Below are positions 23,001 to 34,348 of a DNA stretch of 64,000 nucleotides, one piece after another. Every line of letters begins with the position of its first letter. Position 1 is the first letter of the stretch. Both the position numbers and the translations under genes were made by a program. The notes beneath the pieces were generated by a model. That model was not told the DNA's origin, did not search any database, and saw only the letters and a program-made list of their open reading frames with translations. Source of the DNA: Bolinopsis microptera (lineage: Eukaryota; Ctenophora; Tentaculata; Lobata; Bolinopsidae); assembly GCF_026151205.1 (NCBI RefSeq), contig NC_087077.1:6906483-6970482 (forward strand), written 5' to 3'.

Positions 23001-26000
23001 ATTCCTGTGATTGGGTGTCTTCTATCGTCTATGTCTTTCAGAATGTCCCCAAACATCGAGTAGGCCTTCCCAAGAACAGCTTGACCTCCCTTTTGTTTGA
23101 TTCCGGTTGCCGTATCCCTCAGTTTCCTCCAAACTATCAACCGAGCGTCGTCTATTGCATCACCCGTGTCTTCGACTCCATCGGAAATTTTCAGACACAA
23201 AATATCCAATTTAACCCTGATCTGTCCTTGTAATGTTGACGTGTCTCTCTCGGGGAGTCTTTGTTTGAATCTATTCTGTTTTCCCTTCTTCAAGATGTAT
23301 TCTTCATTCATCTCCACCAGTTTCCGGAACCGCACCAACGGTTCGTATGCGTAAATGGAATTTTCTCGATCAACAGGAACTCTGACAGATTCATCGTCGC
23401 TGGAACACAGAGATACCTCATCCATCTCAATGTTTGTTCTCTCGTTAAACCTATCACGTGCATTTATTGTGTCTACAACTTCTTCCATAAAGTTCTCAAC
23501 AAGGCGAGTAACTCGAGTTTGGTTTCTCTCCAACAATTTGGCTAAAGTCTGTCTTCGTGTGAGCCTGGGTGATTCTTTACTTGACTGTGGTTTGTCATCT
23601 TGTTTGGAAGTGTCCTTCGATGGACCAGGTTTAATCTCCTCCGTAGATTTCATACTTTCCTTAGGCTTTTCATTTGAAGGTCCCTGGTCTTGTTCAGAGG
23701 GAGTTGATTGGGGTGGAGGAAATATTGCCGAGGAAGCCGGTGTTGGAATTGGGTTTCGTTTGGGTTTCTTGCCTGAATCATCCTTCTTTCTACGTCGAGT
23801 CGGTATTGCAGGGGGAAGTGGAGGACCCTCATCTTCCCCTGGGCCTGGCATTCCACTATTCAGAAATCAGGGAGTCAGCTGATTGCTGAATGAAATTATC
23901 GAGTCAGCGAAATTTGAGCAAAAACACGGCTAAATCAATGCGTATTAGCGGAATATAAAAGTCAAGAGAAATTATTGCATTATCAAATTATAATTAAAAA
24001 AGATAGCAATTTAACTGGCATCAATTTTAGGGCTGGCAACTCAAAAGCTAAACTTCAAACGCACCGGTGTGTCACACTAATTCATTGTCATTGGGTAATG
24101 AGTATTTGGCTTAGTTTCTACACCGCAAATAGAAAATTTCTATAAGTCACGTGGCTCTCTAAGGAAATACAAAATTTATGCAGGCTACACGGCGCTATAC
24201 CTGAAGCCTAGTAAACTCCTTTTTCAGGTCTTACTTTGTAGTAGGATCACTTATTAAACAAAATCTAATAAAAAGGGCCAAGATAATGAACGACTGCAAA
24301 AAAATGTAAGCGCTCGCATTCGGTTTGATCCCGGTCAACGAGGCCAATGTTTTTTATTGACGAAGCGTGTTATAAATACTAATATCTATAAATTCCTGAA
24401 TACTAATATGTGTAATTAGTTCACCACAATTGAATTTTACAATTTGTCAGTCCAGAACAAAACCAACAATGCATCATGAATTGTTTGTTAATTGATTGAT
24501 ACCAGAATATTTAAGGATGTATTTGACACAATAACTTAACAAAAACTCGAACTATAACGGATATTTCCACAAATGTTAGGCTTAAAACTTTAAAAGTAAA
24601 TCAATTACCTTTGTAAACCTTTCATTAGATTACAAAATTGCCAATAGCCTTGAAATGATTTGTACTGTTTCATAACATAATGAGGTTAAATAACTAATAC
24701 CATTACTAAACATCATAGAAAAATTCACTAACAAAGTGTATTATTGGTTTAAAAAAGTACAAACTAGGTTAAAAGATAATTGGTCAGTATGGTGGTGGAA
24801 GTGCCAGTGGTTAACCACTGCTAAGCTATTTCAAGAAAATGGGTGAATTAACTTAAGAGTCCATTATTCAGCATTCTATTCAAATCTGGGATTATCGATT
24901 AATGCATTAAGAAAAAAGTCATAATATACTAATATGATTAAAGAATTTTGACATAATCAGTCAACAATATCATATTTTTATTCCTTCGATAAAATACATT
25001 TCTCGTGGTGGCTGGTGCTGATAAACAACAATATAATATATAAATTCGGCTTTAAAATAGTAAAACTAAATTAAGCGTATTTGAGAACTTGAAATGGAAG
25101 ATTCTCCAGGTACCTGATTTACTAAATTTGTACCATTTCAGTGCCAGTTCAGTAACGGAGGACACTTGTTCGCAGCCGTGCACGGCAACGTTATTCAACT
25201 CTACGCTACCTACACCTTCGAGAACGTGGGCAACCTCAAGGGCCACAACGGCAAAGTGCGCAGCATCGTCTGGTCGCAGGACGACAGCAAGATCATTTCT
25301 TGTGGTGTTGACGGTGCGGTCTACGAATGGAGTGTGTACACGAGCAAGCGTGAGGGTGAGAGTGTTCTGAAGACATGTTCCTACACTTGTGCTGCTGTCT
25401 CGCCCGAGGGAGGCACTACTTTTGCTGTTGGTTCTGATAAGACACTCAAAGAGATTTCTGACTCCCAGGTAAATGGAATGTCTTTAAATTTTTCGATAGA
25501 ACTGTAATAATGATATCTCGTGGTATCTGAAATTATCTCATTTTCAACATTGATGACTTCTATTTATTGTAAATCTAACTACATAAAAAGATTCTGTTCA
25601 ATTTTATACCCTTTTTAATTTATCTAACCCAGTAAACTATTCCCAGATACAAAGAGAAGTTCCCGCTGCTGACACTGTTCTAACTCAAGTCGCCATATCA
25701 CGGTCCGGTCGCATGCTCTTCGTGGGTACTGCTCAGGGTTCTATCAGAGCCATGAAGTTCCCTCTCACTGTACCAGGAGAATGGACTGAACATCAGTGCC
25801 ATGCTTCTTCTATCACTAAAATGAGGATATCATACGATGACGGGTTCCTCTTTACTGTTGGAGAGGATGCTTGTCTATACACCTTCAAGATCATGGACAA
25901 AGAGGGCCGTGGTCTGAAAGCGAAGGATATTACTTACGCTGAGGAGATTTTAATTTCTAAGTCTGATCTTCAAGAGAAAGACACTGCGATGAAAGAGTTG

Positions 26001-28745
26001 AAGACCCGTGTTTATGAGTTGAACATGGAGAATGAATATCAGCTTAGGTTGAAGGATATGAACCATCACGAGAAGACTAAAGAGCTCACTGAGAAGTTCA
26101 TCCAGGAAATGGAATCATTGAAAACAAAGAACCAAGTTTTGAAAACTGACAAGGACAAAGAAGAAGCTAAGCATGAGGAGGAGAGACAGGAGCTGATTGA
26201 GCGACAACATCAAGAGCTCCAGGATCTTGAGTCAGCTAACAATCAGAAACTAATGGCAGAATACGAGAAATACCAGGAATTGCAAGCCAAGAGTCAGAGA
26301 ATGCAGGAAGAGTATGAACGTCAACTTTCTGCCAAGTCCGAGTCACACAAGCAGGCCCTTCGCGAGCAAACGGAACAGTATGAGACAAAACTTCATGAGA
26401 AGATTGGACAATTGGAAGCTGCTCACGACGAAATGAGGCAGACTATGAGGATACACGAGGAAACGAAGAAACAGATCGAAGAAGATGCGGATCGTGAAAT
26501 TCTGGATATAAAGAACATGTACGAAAGAAGATTGAGGGAAGAAAAGGAGGGTAACATGCGACTCACCGGGGAAACTGGCATCATGAAGAAGAAGTTCAAG
26601 TCTCAAGAACAAGAGATTGAGGCTCTGAAATCAGATATTAATAACCTGAATACTGAGAAGAACAAATTGAATGGTGTGATCAAATCTCTTGAGAAGGATA
26701 TTTTGGGACTGAAGAAAGAAATCCAAGAACGTGACGAAACTATCCAGGACAAAGAAAAGAGGATCTATGATTTGAAGAAGAAGAACCAAGAGCTCGAGAA
26801 ATTCAAATTTGTCTTGGACTACAAGATTCGAGAACTGAAGAAGCAGATTGAGCCACGTGAAAATGATATCAAGGCAATGAAAGATCAGATCCAGGAAATG
26901 GACACAGAGCTTGAAAGATACAACAAGAATAATACTGCTCTTGATCTGAAGATTGAAGAATCCAAACAGAAGCTGAAGGCTAATAAAGAAGAGATGGCAG
27001 TACAGAGACAGAAAGTTCATGATATGGAAGCTGAGCTCAAGAGGTTCAGAACTGATGTCAGCAATTGTGTTCAGTACATCCAAGATCCACAGAAACTGAA
27101 GACTAAGATTGTGGAATTAAACAAGAAATACGTCCAGAGTGAACAGGTATTGTTCTTTCCGTGCTGATTGTTTTCTTCAAATCGATTAATATTACAGTAA
27201 AACCCCGATTTACTGCAGTATGTAACAATACACCACTTATTCTCAAAGAACCTTCCAGCTAAATCCATAAAACAATAATGCAGCGCGTTTGTTTTGTTAC
27301 CATGGTCATGGCACATTACTTTTTTTGAAATTTGTTTGTACGGCGGACGTCACAAATTTGAAATATGATAACTTTATAATCATGTTTGTTTTACACGCAC
27401 CTTTTATAGGCAGTTGAAGCTGCTGGTATGGATGTGGACATCCAGAAAGAGTACGCTCGACAGAGAGATCACTTGGAACGAAGTGTGGCCTCATTCAGAA
27501 AGAAACTTACCAAAGATCAGCAAATTCATAGAGCTGACAACGTCAGAATCATGCAGGTGTGTGCAATTGTTTATATTGTTGTTCATGGTTTCAATTTTTT
27601 CGTCATCATTTTGATCATTTCATTAAAGCTCTCAAAGCTCTTGATAATACAGTCTAAAAGAATCGGTAATTTTCTAAAATGACTCTTGTTATTGTTAATA
27701 AATTTATGTTTATATTCAAAACAAGCATTTGTTTTTCAGGAGAATGTGTCTCTTATCAAAGAAATCAATGATCTTCGCCGCGAACTGAAAATAGCTAGAA
27801 CTCAGGTAACCGCATTATTTCATTTTATTCGGTTTTGAAGCTAGTGACGATATTATTTTCTTTGGGAAGAATCAGAGCGCAACAAAAACTAGCAAATTTT
27901 AACGTCGCGCGCGTCTAAAGTATACATTTTCAGCGTACTATGTGCGCGTTGTCATAGCAACCAGAGTTTTCCTTCACCAAACAAATCGTCATAACACGGT
28001 TTTGAATTATCTGAAGAAATGCCATATATCGGCTGAAGCATTCAAATAAAACACAGCTGACTGATCGAATGCACCTGCTGGAGTTTTAACAGCATTCTAG
28101 AGACTTGTGGAATGACTCCTTTGCACAAACCACAGTTACAAGCCACGTTCGTCGATTAAAGCGGCCATTATCGAATTACTGGTTTTATAAGTTAGACTGT
28201 GCCATGAATTCTTAGCGAACCGCATTGAACGAAACCAAATTAATTTCCTAATGTGTTTGTACTAACCACGTATCAACAGATATCATCCCTAAAATATGCT
28301 CTGAATTTGGATCAGAACAAGAAGGTCTGATTTGTATAAAACTGTGTCGTGCACATTTTTCTAAGTCATATGTATATTGTATAGTGTGAACGTGTCTGTA
28401 AACTGAAATTTAATATTTTGATTCATAATTCTTTACACGCCATCGATCGAGTTTATTACGGATGAGCAACTGCTTGATACCGATTATGAGAAAAATAATT
28501 ATTGAAATCCAATTATTTAACACCACGAATCCCAGGTTCACGACTTGGAAGCAAACAGCAATGTCTTGAAGAAAGGAGCCCTACCAATCGGCCCTATAAT
28601 ATCTCCTGAAGAGCTTGACCAGACGAAGAAAATAGTCGACATTCAGAAGTCCGAGATAAAGAGACTGAGAGATGAGTTGAGGCACTCAATTAACAGACCA
28701 CTGTCAAATGGACAAAGACTACCGCCACTCGAAGTGGCACAATGA
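17002..28745 (+). CDS. CFAP57: Cilia- and flagella-associated protein 57 (WDR65), ten exons
   Basis: Ten exons join in phase: 17002-17469, 17648-17913, 19374-19593, 20082-20338, 20471-20636, 25142-25468, 25647-27146, 27410-27556, 27740-27805 and 28536-28745. They encode about 1208 residues, close to vertebrate CFAP57. The N-terminal half is WD40 propellers ([67 protein letters not shown]). From about residue 620 it is long coiled coil, with the hallmark stretches [21 protein letters not shown] and [23 protein letters not shown]57 helps assemble the base of inner-arm dyneins and the regulatory complex on the axoneme. All ten introns/exon junctions seen are GT-AG. A polyadenylation hexamer lies near 29086. 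Intron 5 (20637-25141) holds a complete antisense TRP-channel gene. Confidence 0.95.
17914..19373 (+). other. CFAP57 intron 2 with a short tandem repeat
   Basis: Non-coding intron. A unit of about 75 bases (ttaaaatctgrcaggatcgc...tagaactttg) occurs twice in tandem at about 18508-18575 and 18583-18650 with minor differences. Nothing else is recognised. Confidence 0.5.
20969..23851 (-). CDS. Ankyrin-repeat TRP channel (TRPV/TRPA-like), intronless, nested antisense
   Basis: 960 residues in one exon. Residues 1-100 are a Pro/Lys/Ser-rich disordered tail and 100-300 a helical linker. About four ankyrin repeats span 342-475 ([42 protein letters not shown]). Six membrane helices follow (about 563-583, 597-613, 679-703, 730-751, 768-790, 827-852), with a pore loop near 797-815 ([18 protein letters not shown]). 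S6 reads [18 protein letters not shown], the TRPV-type NLLIALM pattern, followed by a TRP-helix-like stretch. A coiled coil near 920-955 ([19 protein letters not shown]) ends the protein. The family forms tetrameric cation channels in sensory or ciliary membranes. The acidic pore and low ankyrin count leave the subfamily open. It lies wholly in CFAP57 intron 5, on the opposite strand. Confidence 0.85.
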   Translation of the reverse strand: MPGPGEDEGPPLPPAIPTRRRKKDDSGKKPKRNPIPTPASSAIFPPPQSTPSEQDQGPSNEKPKESMKSTEEIKPGPSKDTSKQDDKPQSSKESPRLTRRQTLAKLLERNQTRVTRLVENFMEEVVDTINARDRFNERTNIEMDEVSLCSSDDESVRVPVDRENSIYAYEPLVRFRKLVEMNEEYILKKGKQNRFKQRLPERDTSTLQGQIRVKLDILCLKISDGVEDTGDAIDDARLIVWRKLRDTATGIKQKGGQAVLGKAYSMFGDILKDIDDRRHPITGIPKFVSDDTPDPHAAFRYLDQMAAEQGIGMYTEEFVPIEYDESRLQNILDIVDPEEKDELGQGIIHLAAQYCNRSTLNWMIDSGYDLNLEDSRGYTPLFYAVMINNTDTINILIRNGAFINHASGELGRQAIHIAAQYGCLDAMKMLLDYGASIDCPDENYHTPIVISSYYSHSEISAFLLEEGANPCIEDKSGIMGAMRIAYTMPTITREVFNQFVTEDLYQGERYYKLDRMLGSCPDTNTSFYHYLVWLSNMGLIEHPMFERLTAAKWEMYGKARANIKLSFVGLYLFIWSLLYVMDYRDFLKSDFKFTFGDGFYLLMLIASTGAYVWRSRQNISLLRQRYGYTAFLNDLFETTYQQELSNLHFKGKRMDLFLTRKYGRKQITIFDDVKSSPAVLLDFVVDNLLMIYLILNISCSIFGNLHTDPNVLGQMNEAERPWKGPTSYVTWVDIYGAISIMALWITCFFKLQITKKVGPFVVYMRYCGKDLSTIATMFIALYIPAFCVFLKTTYTNDSWYEGMFLVLRMVLIDYDYDKGVDDSSVKIWWMILSMGWIVVSSVIVLNLLIALMADSYSRIFETAELYARIERGRFIMEYERTIPSKRMGEFNDAIRMDSPQIVSFDPVCDRDKVSVIEETVEGLAKKFEKLERHLDNKILKELNHRLDTIDQSLTLYSFRS
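23852..25141. other. Rest of CFAP57 intron 5, upstream of the TRP gene
   Basis: AT-rich, with no coding signal. The promoter of the antisense TRP channel gene should lie just above 23851. Confidence 0.5.
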
Positions 28746-30383
28746 GTCGTTTGATTAATATGTGAATTTAAGTTATTTGTTTTTGAAGTGGTAACATTAG
28801 ATAAAGTGTAACTTACATGGACCATCAGTGTTAAAAACATTTGACTCCAAACATTGTGGGTCAGGTGCCTTGAGGTTTGTTGTGATGGGTAGTTCTTTTA
28901 TTTCCACAAATGTTGAGTTAACGAGATGAACGTTGTTCCGGGATACAATGTATAAAATGTAAATATGAAGAGTTTTTATGATATTATCGTAGATTTTGCT
29001 CTATTTTTTATGTTTATATGAAATTCCTTTAGATAAATCAATTAATGAAATTTTAACTGAATCCACGCCCTTTTATGACCAAGAAATAAAAAACAAAACT
29101 TTGAAAGAAATAGTTCAATACTTGAATTCTACAAATAATTGGAATAATAGCCACACAAAAATATAATAATCCAAAAATAAAACATACACTTCAATAAAAT
29201 GAGCTAGATAATTAACGTATTTAACTGCGGTATTCCCTCGTATTGTAAGGAAATTTGTATTGCGAGGAAATTTGTATTGTAAGAATATTTTATGTTTTAG
29301 TTTCCCAGATGCACTATAGTTAATATTTGCTGCACCACGACCTAGACACGTAAGGATCGCTGGTTTTACCAATTTGAGGGAACGACACTGCCCAACTACG
29401 ATGTAATATTGTACCAACAAAAAAATACTTTAAAAAAGTAAATACAGACTAAATATAAATGAAACAGTGCAAATGCAATGTGTTCATTCCTCGTTACAAT
29501 AACGAAATTGATAGTACATACATAGTTCACTAACTGTCTTCAGACTCAATGAGATTTAATCCTAGAAATTTTAAACAAAACCTCAACTAGTAATGTACTC
29601 ATTGTCAAAGATTAAAATAAATAAATGTTACTACGTTAATATGATCACTGCTCTACATATGGAATCGTTCACATAATATTATGTAAGTTAGCCTCTTGGG
29701 GTAGTCGTATGCTAGACGCTAGTGTAATATGCAATGTAAACTGCCATGAATTACGGATTGGGGTTGTAAAATTGCTTACATAATATTTGAACGATCCCAT
29801 GTGAAGATAATATCTTCATATGGGATCGTTAATATTATGAAAATATTGACAATATAAATTAATAATTATACGATAGTGTTATAAGTAGTAAGTATTAATG
29901 CAAAATTTACAGAAAATTCCATCAAATAACTTTTAAAGAAGCTCTGATTGGAAACAACTTAAAATATAGCCTTCACAAATTAAAGTACAGTTACTGGCAA
30001 AGAAAATTTTAATAATTCAAAACAATCGAGAAATTTGTTGAGAATGCGACAATAAAGAATTTTAAAGAAGTCCCATAAATAAATTAACTTGTTGCACAGC
30101 AACATACACAAGTAAATGATTCTCAGATTCTGGTAATATTTCTTTAATATAATATGTTCAAAAACAGTCTAGATCCACGATATAATACAAGCAACACTAT
30201 CCTTCCTACCTCTACATTAACCTGTTAACCATTCAAACAAATCTCAAATCTGCGATGGATGACAACCTCCACTTCATGCGAGTATGACACAAGTTTGTTG
30301 GAACACGTGACACCGATTAACCAATCAACATGCATCAGCGCCCAATCATATTCATTATGCTATCACGTGACCACAAATTGTGT
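28746..30383. other. Convergent intergenic region between CFAP57 and the transporter
   Basis: Both neighbouring genes end here. It holds the CFAP57 3' UTR (AATAAA near 29086), AT-rich sequence, and a MITE-like inverted-repeat structure at 29657-29839. No coding is supported. Confidence 0.5.
29657..29839. repeat. MITE-like element with nested inverted termini and a 60-bp near-palindrome
   Basis: The left terminus (catatggaatcgttcacata, 29657 onward) recurs inverted at about 29774-29802 (ending gaacgatcccatgtg), giving a unit of roughly 146 bp. A third copy in the first orientation begins at 29817 (catatgggatcgttaatatt). The last two form a near-perfect palindrome at 29778-29839 around gaagataatatcttc. 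No internal coding capacity. Confidence 0.65.
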
Positions 30384-32202
30384 TCAGATATGGGAGTCCT
30401 GCAAAGTAGCGTAAGTTAGCCCGGCTTGTTGTTCTCTCGTATCTTGTAGAACTTGGTTTCTTGTCTCTTTCTTCAACAGGAAGGTAGCCGCCAACAGTAT
30501 AAACCCTAATGCAATAAAAGTCCCCAGACTTCCTCGAATATCCTTTGCATCCAAAGTTTCGACGACGAAAGTACCAGAAGCAGCTCCCAGTTTTCCGAGA
30601 GCATTCAGTGTGCCAACCGCTGTGTTTCGGATATAAGTGGGATAACTTTCGGGAGTGTAGATCCATAAGATCTGGTTGAAGGTGGTGGATGAAATGATCA
30701 TTGCCCCAAGGGCCATGTAAAGAAACCAGGTGCCCCAGCAGGGTAACGCTAGGCAGAAACAAATGATTTGTGCGAACGCTGTGACGACGAATGCTTTCCT
30801 TCGTCCCAGTTTCTCAACCAAAACAGTACCCAATAAGAACCCGGGAACCGAAAGCAGGGCTGAAACAAGAAGAATTTCATAATCACCCTGGGTAAGAACT
30901 TCACAGCCCTTAGCATTAGTTTCACTCCCGAGGAATGAAGAAGCGGAGCAGTAGTTGTTTAGAAGAACATCTGGCAGAAGGATGACAATAGAAAATACGT
31001 GATACATGTTAATGAAGAAAATGAGGATCAGAATTAAGGAGTGTCGTAGTAATTCTGGGGCAAAAACTGAGGACATTTTTCCACGTTCCTCGAGAGTAAC
31101 TCTCAGCTCTCCTGAAATAAATATCAGTGATTGGGAGGGTACATACATCTGTGTGTCAAAGTATACAAAGGATGTAGTATGGTCTAAGTATTCAATGGGT
31201 GTATTAACGAGGCTAATTTCAGATCAACTCCCCTGCCATTTCTTTTACTGATTAGCCTTTTAAAAGCTTACGCGCATAAGATATAAACGCGCGTGCTGCG
31301 CGACTAACACCACTAATTTGTGGTTTGGCTTTTGCGCCTATATACCCTGAACATTATCGGATCGATTAACATCGATACATATTCATGCTGAGTGAGCATT
31401 GAACAGTGGTGTGTAAAATGTATAATCAGTTGTATAATGTATGTGTTTGTCAATGGAACTCACCCTCAGGTAATTTGCGGCGATTACGACGACAGATCTT
31501 GGTGCAGACTTGGAGCGCTTTGTCGTGCTGACCTGAAATTATCTTTGCATAAGAGACATAATGACTTGCATCGGCTTGTCGTATTGGATTATCAGCTTAC
31601 TATAACAACACTTGTTCTTGTCTTTGAATAATGGATCAGAGACATGAAAACGTTCTACGTTTCCATGATTGTGCGAAATCTAGGCAGCCCTAATTAAATG
31701 TTAAATCGCAGGAATATAATATGCTCCAGACTAATTTAGTCTGGAATCGAGTCATGTCGCCCACTCCTTTATTCAAAAGGCCAGGCAGAATGGCACTGTT
31801 TGAGGAAGAATCCATTAGCAATGGTAACTATTGCCATAGTTGTAGCATGCTTTGATTGTAAAGCTTTATGTTGCATTAAATCGAAATTGTCAGAGTTGGG
31901 ACAAAGATTTCAATCCGATTAAGGTAACCACCAAAAAGCGTTAATTATGACGTCACAACCTCAACATTCTTCCATCTCCATGCTAAAAGTCAAGAAACAT
32001 GAACGTTTTTTCTTCTAAACTAAACTTAAATTTTAGATTTTGCTTAAATACTCACCAGATATTGCGTAGTATCTAGCACTTTCGTCACAAAATGGTAGGA
32101 GGATGAGCGCAAATAAGCAGGGTACTACTGTTATCCCAACTTGTGCCCGCCAACCGTACTTTTTCATAACACTCATACCAACCACACATTCAAACACTGA
32201 AC
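30384..32202 (-). CDS. SV2/SVOP-like major facilitator transporter, last three exons
   Basis: Three minus-strand exons, all joined in phase 1: 32056-32202, 31464-31532 and 30384-31111 with the stop. They encode the C-terminal half of an SV2/SVOP/SLC22-type transporter. This part has the loop after TM6 (LPFCDESARYYAISG, then QHDKALQVCTKICRRNRRKL), six further hydrophobic helices, the VEKLGRRKAF motif after TM8, and WIYTPESYPTYIRNTAVG, very like the SVOP TPE-YPT-R signature. The substrate is unknown; relatives sit in synaptic or secretory vesicle and plasma membranes. The preceding exon is at 58099-58197 and fits in phase and in alignment, so the intron between (32203-58098) is 25.9 kb. The small 69-base exon is easy to miss but is needed to keep the phase. 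Confidence 0.9.
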
Positions 32203-34348
32203 CTGGGGATAAAAGAGATATGAGGTAATGTCTGATCATGGTATACTGGGCGGGCCATAATTAACTTTATTCAAACCAGGGTACTCTAATTTGCTCCAAT
32301 ATGGCACCCCACCATGTATGCTTCTGTCATCTGTGTTACTTATTAATGAGCACTGTGACGTAAATGTGCGCACATTGCCTCAATTCTGGTCCAGACAGTA
32401 CAACATAGTAGCCGGATTGCTTTTTAATATTTTGGATTTATAAGCCAAACGCTGTCACGTGTCAAAACGAGCTTAATTATGAGCACTTACTGTAAATATT
32501 TAAACCCATTTCATACACATGATGATACACAGTGGTCACATGGTACATTAAAATTAAATGCACAGGGGTCGGGGGAGCAAAAGTCAGTACACATACGTTG
32601 GGGATTATTTCTCAGTGACTGAGTTCCTGATTGAAATAATTTAAGTATGACTTGGTATTATCACTCATTTTTCGAATGAACGTTCATTTTCGCGGTTTTT
32701 AGATATTTTGACTGATAATAATTGGATTAAATTGTAATGCTTTGAGTTAAAAAAAAACACTTGTCTAGAAAAGTGGGAGCTCCAGCTACTCAGATGACCT
32801 AGATATCTAGCATGAAGAGCTTATTCATTACGCAGATCAGGTGATTGGGTTGACAGTGTCGTAGCACGCTATTACATGATTTCTCAACCAATTTTGCTAA
32901 TGAGATAAACAAATTGCTTGATAACTTTGTCATTTTACATCCGTTTTACGCCATCGTTTTAGATCATAATCCGGATTTAATGACCTTTGCAATATGTTAC
33001 AATGTAGTATCTAAAATGTTCGCAAACACGAGTATAAGTAATTCAATGTTGACTGGGTGTGGCCATAAAAATCGAATTTTAAAATTGTTCCGACGGAATC
33101 CTCGAATGAGTAGTTACAGTATACCATCTGCAAAGTTACAGGTCTATAAACTATAAAACATGGCCATGTCATAAGAGCTAACGTATGTGTACTGACTTTT
33201 GCCCTGTACATCCCTGTATTTATTACTCCTAGTATTTACCAGTTCTGTTTATGATGTTTATTGTATTTCCTGTTTGGATCAAGGTATAGCACTTTCTACT
33301 CAAATACCGGGTTCATATTATATATATAACAAAAGGTACATTAATGTATGAAAATGTTAGGTCTTATTTTATTAGAAAGATAAAGAGACAATATTTTGCT
33401 GCTATAATATTAGACACAATCCGCACTCCACAGCTGCTGCAAGACGTAGCGGAGAAGCTGGTAGACGGTGAGCAAGTAATGACAGAGCACGTCGACAGTG
33501 CAGAACACTGGAAGTTGTGGAGAAAGATGGTGAAGCACGGTATGGAAGAGTCGGGATACTATGACCTTATGACCTGGCCGTGTTCATGTTCTGTATGCTC
33601 AACTAGTATAGTTACTAGTCAGTCAATAGACCGGAACTCTGTAGTTTGGACAGATGATGGGACTCGGACAGTGTTGTAAACTGTACCAATCAGTTTTTCT
33701 AAAACGAACTTTGACCTTTTTTAAGATTTTGAGGGACTGTTTTTTATTCACGTGGAAATTGTAGCATCGTGTTAAGTGTAAACGTTCGGTACAAATGAGT
33801 TCTAGTTTTCTTATACTTTATAACTTTATAACTGCTTGCTTTTATTGATGTTGGTCGCAAATGTGCAAAAACCATTTAATTTTATGAACTTATTTCACTT
33901 GTTAGATTTTAAATTCCGCATATTGTTTCAACCAAATTTCACACATTCGGAGGCAGAACTGTGTCTGAAATGTATGTATATAATATAATGTAAACAACAG
34001 TCACATTCTTATGAAGCAGTTTGGAAACCAATTCCACCGCTAAGGATCAGTACATTGCACATAGAGATGTGCATTGTACATACTGATGAGCATCGAGCAC
34101 GCACTTGGACTTTTCCTGAAGAGCTATTAAAAACGAAACAAAAACTGTGCTACCAATTTTTAACTCGTTCAAAAGGTGAGCCTAACATACCCAATATGTA
34201 CCAGTAAGTAAGTTACAAGACAACAAACAGAATGTAATCCGAAAGTCATCTGAAAAAAGTGAAAAGTCATAACTATGATTCTTTGAGCTCAAATAAGTTT
34301 CATATGACTGTCGGACAATGACGAAAAAGTAGAATTACGTTATGCAAG
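32203..34348. other. Start of the giant transporter intron
   Basis: Mostly AT-rich, with no recognised genes apart from one doubtful plus-strand frame (33344-33679). The acceptor for the giant intron, TTTTATCCCCAG on minus, is at 32203-32214. Confidence 0.5.
33344..33679 (+). CDS. Uncertain frame, possible exon or gene fragment
   Basis: A 111-codon frame whose part from about 33420 on has clearly higher GC and a protein-like composition (QLLQDVAEKLVDGEQVMTEH, then WKLWRKMVKHGMEESGYYD). A CCACAG at 33427-33432 could be an acceptor, making 33433-33679 a terminal exon; I find no matching upstream exons. It could equally be a retrocopy fragment. No family is recognised. Confidence 0.3.
   Translation: MYENVRSYFIRKIKRQYFAAIILDTIRTPQLLQDVAEKLVDGEQVMTEHVDSAEHWKLWRKMVKHGMEESGYYDLMTWPCSCSVCSTSIVTSQSIDRNSVVWTDDGTRTVL

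Noticed and set aside
23097-23889. Plus-strand frames opposite the start of the TRP gene
   Set aside because: Antisense shadows of the long 960-codon channel frame.
26343-27083. Minus-strand hydrophobic frames (89 and 150 codons)
   Set aside because: Antisense of the CFAP57 coiled-coil exon; Lys/Glu-rich coiled coil reads as Leu/Phe-rich on the other strand.
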